DNA of 64,000 bases from Candidatus Brevefilum sp. (GTDB taxonomy: Bacteria; Chloroflexota; Anaerolineae; Anaerolineales; Anaerolineaceae). Shown here piece by piece: positions 17,001-24,564 of this stretch. Below the pieces are notes generated by a model. That model saw only the letters and a program-made list of their open reading frames with translations. It had not been told where the DNA came from and did not search any database. The DNA is taken from NCBI GenBank assembly GCA_029210815.1, contig JARGGB010000006.1, positions 1-64,000 of the forward strand, in the 5' to 3' direction. The first letter of the stretch is position 1, and each line of letters begins with the position of its first letter. Both the position numbers and the translations under genes were made by a program.

Positions 17001-17637
17001 GGGCGGCGCATTGGCTGGAAACGTCTGAGGTGTCCATGCGCCCCAGAAGCATAAACTGTGTTAAGGCTCTTTCAGGTTTGCCCCCATGTTGATAATGCTC
17101 AGCCAAACGGTTTATCAGAAATTTTCGATCATGATTTAGTTTGCGGTTAATCTGCTGCCGCCAATTTTCAACTGCTGGATAATTTAATAAGTTATCCCCA
17201 GATATGAAGGTGTTGCCACGCCACAAATCCAGGGCTTGTTCAATTTGATCCACAATCGTGGCTGGAAAGGTCGCATCGCTTTGATAGGCAGTCAGAATAT
17301 TTTTTAAGTGATAGTAGTGTTTTTCGAATGCTTCTATGTCTATTTCGCAGCGATCGAGGTTCAACGTCACATGGTCAAGCTCGGCGACGATCAGGTCAGG
17401 ATCTGGAAGCTCCCTGCGTAATCGGGATAAGGCTGTTCGTAAGGAGGCTCGGGGGTCAGTTTGTTCACCGTCAGGCCACAGCAAATCAATTAACTTGGTC
17501 CGGCTGACAGGTTTGTGTTCAGCAGCCAGGAAATAAAGAATAGCGCGCTCAACCCGTCGACGAATTATCAATGGCTTATCATCGAATTTAATTTCAACGG
17601 GACCCAATAAATGGATCTTGAGAGGCATTTGTTCCAT
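14077..17637 (-). CDS. BTAD/SARP-type AAA-ATPase transcriptional regulator with TPR tail
   Basis: A 1186-residue regulator. Residues 1-95 form an OmpR/SARP-like winged helix (LGPVEIKFDDKPL, DLLWPDGEQTDPRASLRTALSRLRREL), followed by a BTAD helical domain (to about 260). A STAND/AAA ATPase domain follows, with Walker A GELGSGKT (Lys310) and Walker-B-like ILFFLDDAHWAD. The C-terminal half is a long array of TPR-like helices. Such proteins act as ligand- or partner-sensing switches that bind promoter DNA through the N-terminus. It is the only minus-strand protein gene in the first 35 kb, and no obvious target operon sits beside it. The inverted repeat GTGAGACTTCAC (17639-17650) lies immediately before the ATG. 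ATG at Met4 is an alternative start. Confidence 0.85.
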   Translation of the reverse strand: MEQMPLKIHLLGPVEIKFDDKPLIIRRRVERAILYFLAAEHKPVSRTKLIDLLWPDGEQTDPRASLRTALSRLRRELPDPDLIVAELDHVTLNLDRCEIDIEAFEKHYYHLKNILTAYQSDATFPATIVDQIEQALDLWRGNTFISGDNLLNYPAVENWRQQINRKLNHDRKFLINRLAEHYQHGGKPERALTQFMLLGRMDTSDVSSQCAALDLLINLGRHQDANNYCDTLESIYEREYSAPLPDEILFRCQQAHYRLTQNHDEEKNQWPIPLTMQLQLIGRHEELQQLQQAFFKGGIVSLQGELGSGKTRLVQELFQALSPKPFLMLAPAREMEKSLPFSPITHCMRHSLPDHIWEEIDPTWINHLALLLPELSRLTKTESQTSLSQLPEGKQHIYEGLQHICQHITIKYGRILFFLDDAHWADTQTLQALSYMMSDSTFAKHGLLVMASRPEETNRDLESMINQSFRSNPIQIIKLQGLTKSELENLAKQVTNTPPPEAFVNKLYQETNGNPFLAIEIIRDILESQGNLKSVGESGRLPLPISVHKLIQKRLLQLDESARHVLLCAAVLGNELSLDLLQAVADIPPSSLAQMLDRLLKSGLIQSTKSQISGKTQLHFSHEKMREVILKEGSDFQIQILHRQAAQHMASDPQYGDKANVIAGHFLSGGNERQAFKWFIQAADHAWNLGSAEDAQNDYLKAEKLLANNPETITQPGLSLMLYQQWSDFAYESNQVELVEQLGAKLQHIGGRVNHPLLLGISQIILSNACFLRQNFQTGLDLINSAIEYITIAGDNEALIKAVKRKGVISWWTMNFDEVETSANQVLEMCHDDSLNDNLRISMEFNAKHLINMMQYTHGHASLASQTAQALYNQYFHKLEPFDRLRSLYLLSYSSLISAEFEKCEHFTKKALELARPLGAGILEEINLVILSKAELIQGKLDQAYQHGLQALHLAEKANHTSMIVAVNCILGDILYAVSNVTAAAQYYRVGQIREGLSNVSFYGIENKIHLAHLLTWTGQISEARQILNKCLDYSEEFKLEQYYADEVLVCGYCDFHESKLGSAEEKFNKAIQLTEANGLLLELSLSKLSLARLMMAKKENAAARKLLNESLEISQQRNMAWQIGYGLELSMRLDKINHQTELLNQHQTAYQDHITKIKNNMQSEALRKEFSEARKVWDQKHHFPS

Positions 17638-17698
17638 AGTGAGACTTCACATAGCCTGGTAGATTTTTTAATATGAGAACTTTAAATTTTAGGCTTAT

Positions 17699-17726
17699 AA
17701 AGCCCACCGAACTTTGGGTGGGCTTT
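17699..17726 (-). terminator. Terminator of tRNA-Leu
   Basis: AAAGCCCACC (17699-17708) and GGTGGGCTTT (17717-17726) form a 10-bp GC-rich stem with an 8-nt loop, placed directly after the 3' end of the minus-strand tRNA and before the regulator gene. Confidence 0.7.
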
Positions 17727-17735
17727 TATAAAAGG

Positions 17736-17817
17736 TGCCGAAGGTGGGAATCGAACCCACATGCCCGAAGGCACACGAGTTTGAGTCGTGCGCGTCTGCC
17801 AATTCCGCCACTTCGGC
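17736..17817 (-). tRNA. tRNA-Leu (anticodon CAA)
   Basis: Read on the minus strand, the acceptor stem GCCGAAG (5') pairs with CTTCGGC (3') before discriminator A. A D-arm with AATTGGCAGACGC, an anticodon stem CACGA/TCGTG around loop CTCAAAC (anticodon CAA, reads UUG), a class II variable arm GTGCCTTCGGGCAT and T-arm GTGGGTTCGATTCCCAC are all present. Total length is 82 nt; CCA is not encoded. Confidence 0.95.
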
Positions 17818-17831
17818 TAAATGTAAATTGT

Positions 17832-17860
17832 ATTTTAACCTTTAGTTGAGGTTAGGTCAA
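17832..17860 (-). promoter_or_regulatory. Promoter of tRNA-Leu
   Basis: On the minus strand, TTGACC (17860-17855) is followed after exactly 17 bp by TAAAAT (17837-17832). Start of transcription would be near 17825, 8 nt before the tRNA. Confidence 0.7.
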
Positions 17861-17996
17861 GCACACGCGTTAATTCATCTAAAATGTTACTGAATTGGTA
17901 TCGTTAGCTCAAAAGATAATGTTACTGTAGGTGCCAACGAAGTCGGAGAAAGATAACATGAGAATAGATGAAAGACGGAAGTATTTACACAATATG

Positions 17997-18067
17997 TTGG
18001 GGCAGACCTCCGTATCTGCCTCGCGTGCACCCTTCGGGCAGGGCAACCACAGGGAGTTGCCCCTACG
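17997..18067 (-). repeat. REP-like hairpin doublet
   Basis: On the minus strand it begins CCGTAGGGGCAAC; GGGCAAC (18041-18047) pairs with GTTGCCC (18056-18062), and a second stem GGCAGA (18001-18006) / TCTGCC (18015-18020) follows. The gap 17818-18223 also contains a direct repeat AATGTTACTG at 17883-17892 and 17918-17927. Short minus-strand open frames over this region are produced by the repeats. Confidence 0.6.
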
Positions 18068-18223
18068 GAGAAATTCGGCATTGTTGATTACAATGTTTAA
18101 CCCTCTTTGATTGTATTCTTTTACCATCTTTGGGGTGTTCTCGGGTATGATTGTTTGAGATCAAATTTTGAAGGAACAGCCCTGCAGTGTGCCTTCGTAA
18201 GGCTGCTTTAGATGGAGAAGACC

Positions 18224-19297
18224 ATGCAATTAGGAATCATTGGCTTACCCCAATCAGGAAAAACCACCTTATTTAATGCCCTGACTCGAGGGGATATCCC
18301 AACGGGTATCAGCGGTGGTAAAGTTGAAGTGCATACAGCTGTTATTGACGTACCTGATAAGCGTATTGACAGGTTGACTGAGATTTTTCAGCCCAAGAAG
18401 GTTGTCCATGCCAAGGTAACATATGCTGATATCGCTGGACTGGAAGGAAAATCTTCTGAAAAAGGCATTTCAGGCCCATTGCTCAACACCCTCTCTCAAA
18501 TGGATGGTTTCATCCATGTTGTGCGTGCGTTTACCAACCCGAGTGTGCCCCATTCTGACGGCAGCGTTGACCCACACCGTGACCTTTCAACCATGGAAAC
18601 GGATTTGATCCTTAACGATTTGATCCTGGTTGAGCGAAAATTACAACGTTTGGAAGAGGAACGACAGCGCGGCGGCATTGGGCGAGATAAAGCCGTGGTT
18701 CAGCGTGAAACGGAATTGTTTGGAAAATTGCAAGCATTGCTTTCTGATGAAATCCCGCTGCGAAACGAGCCCTTCAACGAGGAAGAAGATAAAATGCTCT
18801 CCAGTTACGGCTTGTTGAGCCGGAAACCGCAGTTGATCGTGATCAACCAGTCTGAAGAACAAAGCCCCATCGAAGTAGCAATGCCCTTTGCAAACACGCA
18901 GGTCATTTGCATACCGGCAAAGCTAGAAATGGATATTGCACAATTACCAGCAGATGAGGCGGAAATTTTCCTTGAGGAATACGGCATTGAAGAGCCAAGT
19001 CTGGACCGATTCATCCGACTCTCCTATGATTTATTGGGCTTAATCTCCTTCTTTACTGCAGGTGAAAAAGAAGTCCATGCGTGGACGGTTTCGCAAGGTG
19101 CAACAGCACAGGAAGCAGCCGGCACCATCCACTCGGATATGGAAAAAGGCTTTATTCGGGCGGAAGTGGTAAGCTATGAGGACCTGGTGAGTTTGGGTGG
19201 CTTTGCGGAAGCGCGGCAGCACGGCAAACTACGGCTGGAAGGAAAAAAGTATATCGTGCAGAATGGCGATGTACTGACCATTCGCTTCAACATTTAA
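18224..19297 (+). CDS. ychF: YchF/Obg-like P-loop ATPase
   Basis: A 357-residue member of the YchF family, ribosome-associated ATPases of the TRAFAC class. The P-loop is GLPQSGKTT (7-15), the G3 region is DIAGL, and the nucleotide-specificity motif reads NQSE rather than NKxD, consistent with ATP preference. A coiled-coil insertion (about 130-170) and the C-terminal TGS domain with FFTAGEKEVHAWTV and VVSYEDLVSLGGFAEARQHG complete the family layout. ATG 18224 is preferred over 18212 because GGAG (18214-18217) is correctly placed only for it. YchF is implicated in translation and the oxidative stress response. It is followed by pcrA after 61 nt. Confidence 0.88.
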   Translation: MQLGIIGLPQSGKTTLFNALTRGDIPTGISGGKVEVHTAVIDVPDKRIDRLTEIFQPKKVVHAKVTYADIAGLEGKSSEKGISGPLLNTLSQMDGFIHVVRAFTNPSVPHSDGSVDPHRDLSTMETDLILNDLILVERKLQRLEEERQRGGIGRDKAVVQRETELFGKLQALLSDEIPLRNEPFNEEEDKMLSSYGLLSRKPQLIVINQSEEQSPIEVAMPFANTQVICIPAKLEMDIAQLPADEAEIFLEEYGIEEPSLDRFIRLSYDLLGLISFFTAGEKEVHAWTVSQGATAQEAAGTIHSDMEKGFIRAEVVSYEDLVSLGGFAEARQHGKLRLEGKKYIVQNGDVLTIRFNI

Positions 19298-19358
19298 TTC
19301 AAAACCATTTCATCGTATTTCTGGTAATTCAGGACCATAAGGAAAGTATTTTTTCACC

Positions 19359-21563
19359 ATGGTAGATCTTTTACAGACGTTAAATTCACAACAACAAAAG
19401 GCTGTTGCCGTGCCGCCGGGCCCGGTAATTGTATTAGCAGGACCAGGATCCGGTAAAACACGCGTTTTGACCTATCGCATTGCTTACCTGATTGCTGCAC
19501 TGGGAATCCCGCCTTATCAAATATTGGCTGTCACGTTTACGAATAAAGCCGCACGGGAAATGGAAGCGCGGGTATCTACATTGCTGGACGGTAAAGCCCA
19601 GGGATTGTGGTTGGGTACTTTTCATGCCATCTGCGGAAGAATTTTACGCCGGGAAGCAGCATACTTACCCATTGACCATAATTATGTTATCTTTGATGCT
19701 GATGATCAGCAATCATTATTAAAACGGGTGATTAAAGAGAAGAATATTAATGACAAGGATTACCGCCCAGGGGTCGTGCATGCCGTTATCAGCAATGCCA
19801 AAAATCAATTGATCGGTCCGGATGAATTCCCTGTTGAAAGTTATCGGGATGAGACGATCAAATCGATCTATCAAGCCTATCAGGAATATCTTGTGGCTAG
19901 CAATGCCCTCGATTTTGATGATATGCTGCTGTATACAGCAAATTTGCTTGAGTCGAACCCTGAATTGCGAAAAAAATACAGCCAGCGCTTCAGGCACATT
20001 TTGGTGGATGAATTTCAAGATACCAACCTGGCGCAATATTACCTCTTGCATCACCTGGCTTCTGAACATCAGAATATTTTTGTGGTTGGCGATGAAGATC
20101 AATCGATTTATCGCTGGCGCGGTGCAGATTATCATAACATTCTGCGTTTTTCGAAGGATTTTAAAGGTGCTCAAAAGATCCTGCTGGAACAGAACTACCG
20201 GTCAACACAGACCATCCTTGATGCCGCAGTAGCGGTGATTGATGAGAACGTCAATCGCACTAAAAAGGACCTTTTCTCTGATCGGGGGAATGGGCAAGCG
20301 ATTGTGGTTCATGAAGCCGGGGATGACCATGAAGAAGCTGAATATGTGGTGGATACCATCGCAAGAAAGGTCAGGCTGGGGGAGGCAAAGGAATCTGACT
20401 TTGCGATCATGTATCGCACCAACGCGCAATCCCGTTTGCTGGAAGAAGCTTTCCGGCGTGCCAATATGAACTATCGCCTGATAGGGGCACAGCGTTTCTA
20501 TGGAAGGCGCGAAGTCAAAGATATGATCGCCTTTCTAAAAGTGATCTACAATCCAAAGGACGAGGTCAGCCTGGCGCGGGTCATCAACCTGCCGCCGCGG
20601 GGGATCGGTGCTGTGACCCTTGAAAAGCTCCAAACGCTTGCTTCTCGGGCGGGGAAAAGCAGCGGTGAGGTTTTGTTACGTCTTGGAACGGAAGCAGGTC
20701 GAGCTGATGAGGATTTCTTGGGTCGGTCTGCAGCACGGTTAATCCCTTTTGCAAAGATGCTGCGCTTATGGCGAGAAAATTTGGATATTGTCTCTTTGAC
20801 TACATTGTTTGACCAGGTTTTGCTGGATACTGAGTACGAGAGCTACATTAAAGATGACGGCGAAGACGACCTGGATCGCTGGGCAAATGTAATGGAATTG
20901 CGAGGGGTATTGCTGGAATATGAAGACCAGGGCTTGGCAGCATTTCTTGAGACGATGGCACTGGTTGCAGACCAGGATACGCTTCCCGAGGAACTCGATG
21001 CGCCAACAATGATGACGCTGCACACTGCAAAGGGATTGGAGTTCCCCCAGGTGTTCATCATTGGACTGGATGAACTTTATTTACCCCACAGCCGCTCACG
21101 GGATGACCCGGAGGAGATGGCTGAGGAACGTCGACTGTTTTATGTTGGCTTGACACGTGCAAAAGACCAGTTGTATTTATTACGGGCAATGCGTCGGCGC
21201 AGCCCCTATGGCAGCTATGAAACAACGCAGCCATCACGCTTTTTAGAAGCTATACCTAATTCTTTGACCCGCGGCAAAATCACATCAAGTATCAGCCGGC
21301 GAGATACCTATGATTATCGCACCTATCAGTGGGACAGCACCTATGGCCCGCCCAATAATCGCCAGCGTACAAAACCAGCGCCAAAAGCAGTGACGCAGCG
21401 GTTTTTCCCAAAAATGCGAGTTGAACATCCCGTTTATGGTGAAGGCGTCGTTCGAAACAGCCGCATGGAATACGGCGACGAAACGGTCGAAGTATATTTT
21501 GAAGGACTTGGGCTTAAAGCATTGGTGGCATCGATGTCTAGCCTGGAGGTCCTTGAGGATTGA
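19359..21563 (+). CDS. pcrA: ATP-dependent DNA helicase PcrA/UvrD
   Basis: A 734-residue superfamily 1A 3'-5' helicase. Motif I is GPGSGKT (28-34); motif Ia AVTFTNKAAREM, motif II VDEFQDTN, motif III VGDEDQSIYRWRGA, motif IV QNYRSTQTIL, motif V MTLHTAKGLEF and motif VI EERRLFYVGLTRAKDQLYL appear in order. The C-terminus ends in a Tudor-like RVEHPVYGEGVVRNSRMEYGDE segment, as in PcrA, that contacts RNA polymerase or UvrB in relatives. It functions in nucleotide-excision repair and removal of transcription-replication conflicts. The downstream lipoprotein gene overlaps its stop codon. Confidence 0.95.
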   Translation: MVDLLQTLNSQQQKAVAVPPGPVIVLAGPGSGKTRVLTYRIAYLIAALGIPPYQILAVTFTNKAAREMEARVSTLLDGKAQGLWLGTFHAICGRILRREAAYLPIDHNYVIFDADDQQSLLKRVIKEKNINDKDYRPGVVHAVISNAKNQLIGPDEFPVESYRDETIKSIYQAYQEYLVASNALDFDDMLLYTANLLESNPELRKKYSQRFRHILVDEFQDTNLAQYYLLHHLASEHQNIFVVGDEDQSIYRWRGADYHNILRFSKDFKGAQKILLEQNYRSTQTILDAAVAVIDENVNRTKKDLFSDRGNGQAIVVHEAGDDHEEAEYVVDTIARKVRLGEAKESDFAIMYRTNAQSRLLEEAFRRANMNYRLIGAQRFYGRREVKDMIAFLKVIYNPKDEVSLARVINLPPRGIGAVTLEKLQTLASRAGKSSGEVLLRLGTEAGRADEDFLGRSAARLIPFAKMLRLWRENLDIVSLTTLFDQVLLDTEYESYIKDDGEDDLDRWANVMELRGVLLEYEDQGLAAFLETMALVADQDTLPEELDAPTMMTLHTAKGLEFPQVFIIGLDELYLPHSRSRDDPEEMAEERRLFYVGLTRAKDQLYLLRAMRRRSPYGSYETTQPSRFLEAIPNSLTRGKITSSISRRDTYDYRTYQWDSTYGPPNNRQRTKPAPKAVTQRFFPKMRVEHPVYGEGVVRNSRMEYGDETVEVYFEGLGLKALVASMSSLEVLED

Positions 21564-23092
21564 TATCGGGTTATAAGCCTATGAAACCGAAGATCATTGT
21601 CGAGGTTTTCATGATGTTTGTGATTGGGGTTGGTTTTGCCTGTCAACTGACTTCACCTACACCTGCTTCCTGGTCTGGCACGCCAACCGCCAGGGCGCGC
21701 GCATTGACCAGCACAGCCTTCGCCCTGACAATCCCGGAGCCGGAGATTCTCGTAACACCAACAGAGACTTTGCAGGACGAAGTTCTCACGCCCACACCTC
21801 AACCAACGGTGACAGCCGATGGACCCTGGCTGGTTTACCCGGCACCGTACGGTACAGGATTACATGCTTACGACATCGAAGCAAAAACCACACGCACAAT
21901 AAATTTACCAGAACCGATCTATTTTGAAGATTTGCAGAATGGCTTATCACCTGATGGAAGGCAGCTAATTATCCGCGCTGGTGCACCCACAGAAACGGAC
22001 GAGCTTGCGCTCTATCAAGTTGATGTGATGTCCGGCGAAGTGACTAAAATAAGCCCATTAATGTCCTTGCTGTTGCAGCGTAGAATCGTCAACCAGGAGG
22101 GGACATTAGCCTTTGATGTCATGGAAGTGATAACAAGACCGGATGGCATTGCATGGTCAACGGACAGCCGCTACCTGGCATTTTCAGCAGCGTTGGATAA
22201 CCAGTCGAGTGACCTATATGTCTATGATGTGGTGAATGATCGCGTTAGCCGAATGAATGGCTTGCCCACTCATAATGCCACCCCGATCTGGGGGCTTGAC
22301 AGCAGCTGGTTGATCTCTCAAGAGCTTGGCAGGACCAGCAGCGGGGAATCCTGGCGTGCTGAGAATGTGACCGGGGTGCGGGTGCCGGAATTTGACAGCC
22401 AGAACACCTTTTATCTGCCAATTGCGGCAAGCCAGGAGGAAGCCTTTGTTGGCTGGTTGAACGCCCAAACCTTTGTTAGTTATTCATTAACTGCGGATGG
22501 TCCCAGCACCTTAAGAAGGGTTAATGTTGAAAATTATGACTACTCAGTCATACAACAGGGCTCCTTTGATGCCGTTGCGATCGACCCCATTTCACACACC
22601 ATAGCGATGATCATGGGGAACCAGATCGCACCACTCCAGGGGAAGGTAGAGGGTGTTTACCTGCTGCGACCGGAAGATATCGATTTTCAACTTCAGAGAG
22701 GCGGCCTTTGGGATGAATTAAAGTGGGATTCTGGCGGCGTCTTTATGGCAAAGGGATCACAAGGCTTATTTGTGATCAGTCCGGATGGGCAAAATATGAT
22801 ATTGCCCGGAGAATCTTATGGCGATTTATCCCCAGCTGCGAACTGGATGATTGCATGGGGAGATGGCGCACGTTTATATCAACCTCCGAGTGAATACCCC
22901 TTGCAAACTTTAACAGAAGACCAGGTCGATACGGTATTCTGGCAGCCGGATTCAAAAGCATTTTTCCTCAAGGTAGAAGGTGACCTGTATCATCTAGCAT
23001 TTCCAAGCTTAAATTTTCAGCAAGTGGATGCTGGTTTGACGGCGGAGCAGTCCTTGAACATCGCTTGGATGCCTGAGACCGGGCAGGATTAA
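21560..23092 (+). CDS. Beta-propeller (TolB/WD40-like) lipoprotein
   Basis: A protein of about 510 residues with an N-terminal signal peptide ending in the lipobox VGFAC, so it should be lipid-anchored outside the membrane. A Thr/Pro-rich linker (about 30-85) leads to blades containing LSPDGRQLII, IAWSTDSRYLAFSA and DTVFWQPDSKAFFL, typical of TolB/WD40-like propellers. No enzymatic residues can be assigned; a scaffolding or binding role is likely. TTG 21560 overlaps the pcrA stop (GGAGG 10 nt upstream); ATG 21581 is an alternative that keeps the whole signal peptide. Confidence 0.7.
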   Translation: MISGYKPMKPKIIVEVFMMFVIGVGFACQLTSPTPASWSGTPTARARALTSTAFALTIPEPEILVTPTETLQDEVLTPTPQPTVTADGPWLVYPAPYGTGLHAYDIEAKTTRTINLPEPIYFEDLQNGLSPDGRQLIIRAGAPTETDELALYQVDVMSGEVTKISPLMSLLLQRRIVNQEGTLAFDVMEVITRPDGIAWSTDSRYLAFSAALDNQSSDLYVYDVVNDRVSRMNGLPTHNATPIWGLDSSWLISQELGRTSSGESWRAENVTGVRVPEFDSQNTFYLPIAASQEEAFVGWLNAQTFVSYSLTADGPSTLRRVNVENYDYSVIQQGSFDAVAIDPISHTIAMIMGNQIAPLQGKVEGVYLLRPEDIDFQLQRGGLWDELKWDSGGVFMAKGSQGLFVISPDGQNMILPGESYGDLSPAANWMIAWGDGARLYQPPSEYPLQTLTEDQVDTVFWQPDSKAFFLKVEGDLYHLAFPSLNFQQVDAGLTAEQSLNIAWMPETGQD

Positions 23093-23102
23093 ACTTTCTT
23101 AT

Positions 23103-23131
23103 TTGAGATGCTTAATAAAAACAGCTATAAT
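23103..23131 (+). promoter_or_regulatory. Strong promoter giving a near-leaderless nadK mRNA
   Basis: TTGAGA (23103-23108), 17-bp spacer, TATAAT (23126-23131). The predicted start near 23138 leaves only about 3 nt before ATG 23141, and no Shine-Dalgarno sequence exists there. Confidence 0.7.
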
Positions 23132-23140
23132 TAGGTCGTT

Positions 23141-24028
23141 ATGACAAAGCCATTAATACCGCCGAAAAAAATTGCAATTATGGGACATCCGGATATCCCT
23201 GAAGCACTCAAGGTGGCGAAAAACGTCCGCCAATTTCTTGAAGCGCAGGGGGTTGAAGCCCACGCGGGATCTCTTTATGATGAAGGTTTTCGAAAATCCA
23301 TTCAGAAAAATGAATTTGACCTGTTAATCGCCCTTGGTGGCGATGGCACCATGCTGCGAGCAGGGCATTTATGTGCACCAGTGGATGTCCCTTTGTTGGG
23401 CATCAATGTTGGGCATTTTGGCTTTCTTGTCGAATTGAATCGAAAAGAATGGCGGAATATCCTACCGAGATTGCTGACTGGAGACTTTCGTTATGAAGAA
23501 CGGATGATGCTTAAAGCGCACTGTGTTCGTGATGGCGAGGAAGAAACGATTTCGGATGTGATCAATGATGTTGTGGTGGCACGGGGGCAATATGTGCGCC
23601 CGATTGAGGTCGACGCGTTTTTGGACGGGTCTTTTATTACTGGCTATGTTGCTGACGGCTTGATCGCTGCAACACCAACAGGCTCAACAGCTTATGCTCT
23701 TGCAGCAGGCGGTCCAATTTTGCCGCCCGAGATTCGCAACATTCTGCTCATGCCAGTCGCGCCGCATCTTTCCATCGATAGGGCAATTGTGCTCTCTGAA
23801 GGAGCATCCGTGTTTATCCGGGTTAAGACCAAGCATGAAGCTGTGGTCAGCGTGGATGGTAAGGAACCGGTTCATTTATCCAGCGGCGATGGCGTCAGGA
23901 TCCATACTAATGAAAAATCATTGAAAATGGTTCGCTTTGAAGATCCGGGCTATTTTTATCGACATCTCACCATGCACATGGAACAAAATCCTTTATTTGG
24001 TAAAAGAATCAATGGACAATCAGACTAA
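23141..24028 (+). CDS. nadK: NAD kinase
   Basis: A 295-residue NAD kinase, phosphorylating NAD+ to NADP+. The catalytic GGDGT motif is at 66-70 with Asp68, followed by NVGHFGFL; the NDVVVARG and TPTGSTAYALAAGGPILPP blocks bind NAD, and the C-terminal VSVDGKE is present. Length is normal. Its promoter places the transcript start almost at the ATG. The next gene overlaps by 17 nt, suggesting a nadK-zinc ribbon-recN transcription unit. Confidence 0.95.
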   Translation: MTKPLIPPKKIAIMGHPDIPEALKVAKNVRQFLEAQGVEAHAGSLYDEGFRKSIQKNEFDLLIALGGDGTMLRAGHLCAPVDVPLLGINVGHFGFLVELNRKEWRNILPRLLTGDFRYEERMMLKAHCVRDGEEETISDVINDVVVARGQYVRPIEVDAFLDGSFITGYVADGLIAATPTGSTAYALAAGGPILPPEIRNILLMPVAPHLSIDRAIVLSEGASVFIRVKTKHEAVVSVDGKEPVHLSSGDGVRIHTNEKSLKMVRFEDPGYFYRHLTMHMEQNPLFGKRINGQSD

Positions 24029-24545
24029 TTCGCAACAAGACGTTAATAAAGATGAGCAAATAACCCTGCGCTGCAGCAAATGTGGGAAGTCGATCACCCC
24101 TGCTGAGGCTGTTCAAACACCTGTTGGCTACCGCTGTATGGATTGCGTCAGGCAGCAGCAAAGGATTTTTGATACAAGCAAGCCGCTCGATTACCTTTGG
24201 GGTTTCCTGATCGCTGCTGTTATTTCGTTTTTGGGCAGCTTACTGACTTCTGCCATTGGATTTTTCACATTCTTATTAGCCCCTGCAGCTGGCGTTGCTG
24301 TGGCTGAAGTCGTACGAGCGGTGACGAAGAAACGGCGAGGCAAGAAATTATTTCGGATTGTCGCTGCCGGGGTGATCCTTGGCGGCCTTCCATTGATTTT
24401 GGTCAGTTTGGTTAATTTCATCGCGGCATTGAGCATGGGATCCTTTAATCTGTTTGGCTTGCTGCCGCTTGCCTATAAAGTTTTATACTTGTTCCTTGCA
24501 GTTCCTTCTGCCTATTACCGACTCTCTGGAAGTCGACGTCTTTAA
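24012..24545 (+). CDS. Zinc-ribbon multi-pass membrane protein, function unknown
   Basis: A 177-residue protein with an N-terminal zinc ribbon (Cys21, Cys24, Cys42, Cys45 in CSKCGKS and YRCMDC) and then about three to four hydrophobic segments from residue 60 on, with a basic loop TKKRRGKKL between them. The ribbon resembles B-box-like cytosolic zinc fingers attached to membrane segments. ATG 24012 within the end of nadK fits the start of the conserved region; the open frame extends further upstream but that part is the shadow of nadK. It is likely translated with nadK and recN. Function is not known. Confidence 0.65.
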   Translation: MDNQTNSQQDVNKDEQITLRCSKCGKSITPAEAVQTPVGYRCMDCVRQQQRIFDTSKPLDYLWGFLIAAVISFLGSLLTSAIGFFTFLLAPAAGVAVAEVVRAVTKKRRGKKLFRIVAAGVILGGLPLILVSLVNFIAALSMGSFNLFGLLPLAYKVLYLFLAVPSAYYRLSGSRRL

Positions 24546-24564
24546 GGAGTCTTAAAAATTATCC

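Noticed and set aside
17887-18127. Two overlapping minus-strand short frames
   Set aside because: They run through the REP doublet and repeat DNA, read as low-complexity Cys/Arg/Pro sequence, and lack Shine-Dalgarno sites.
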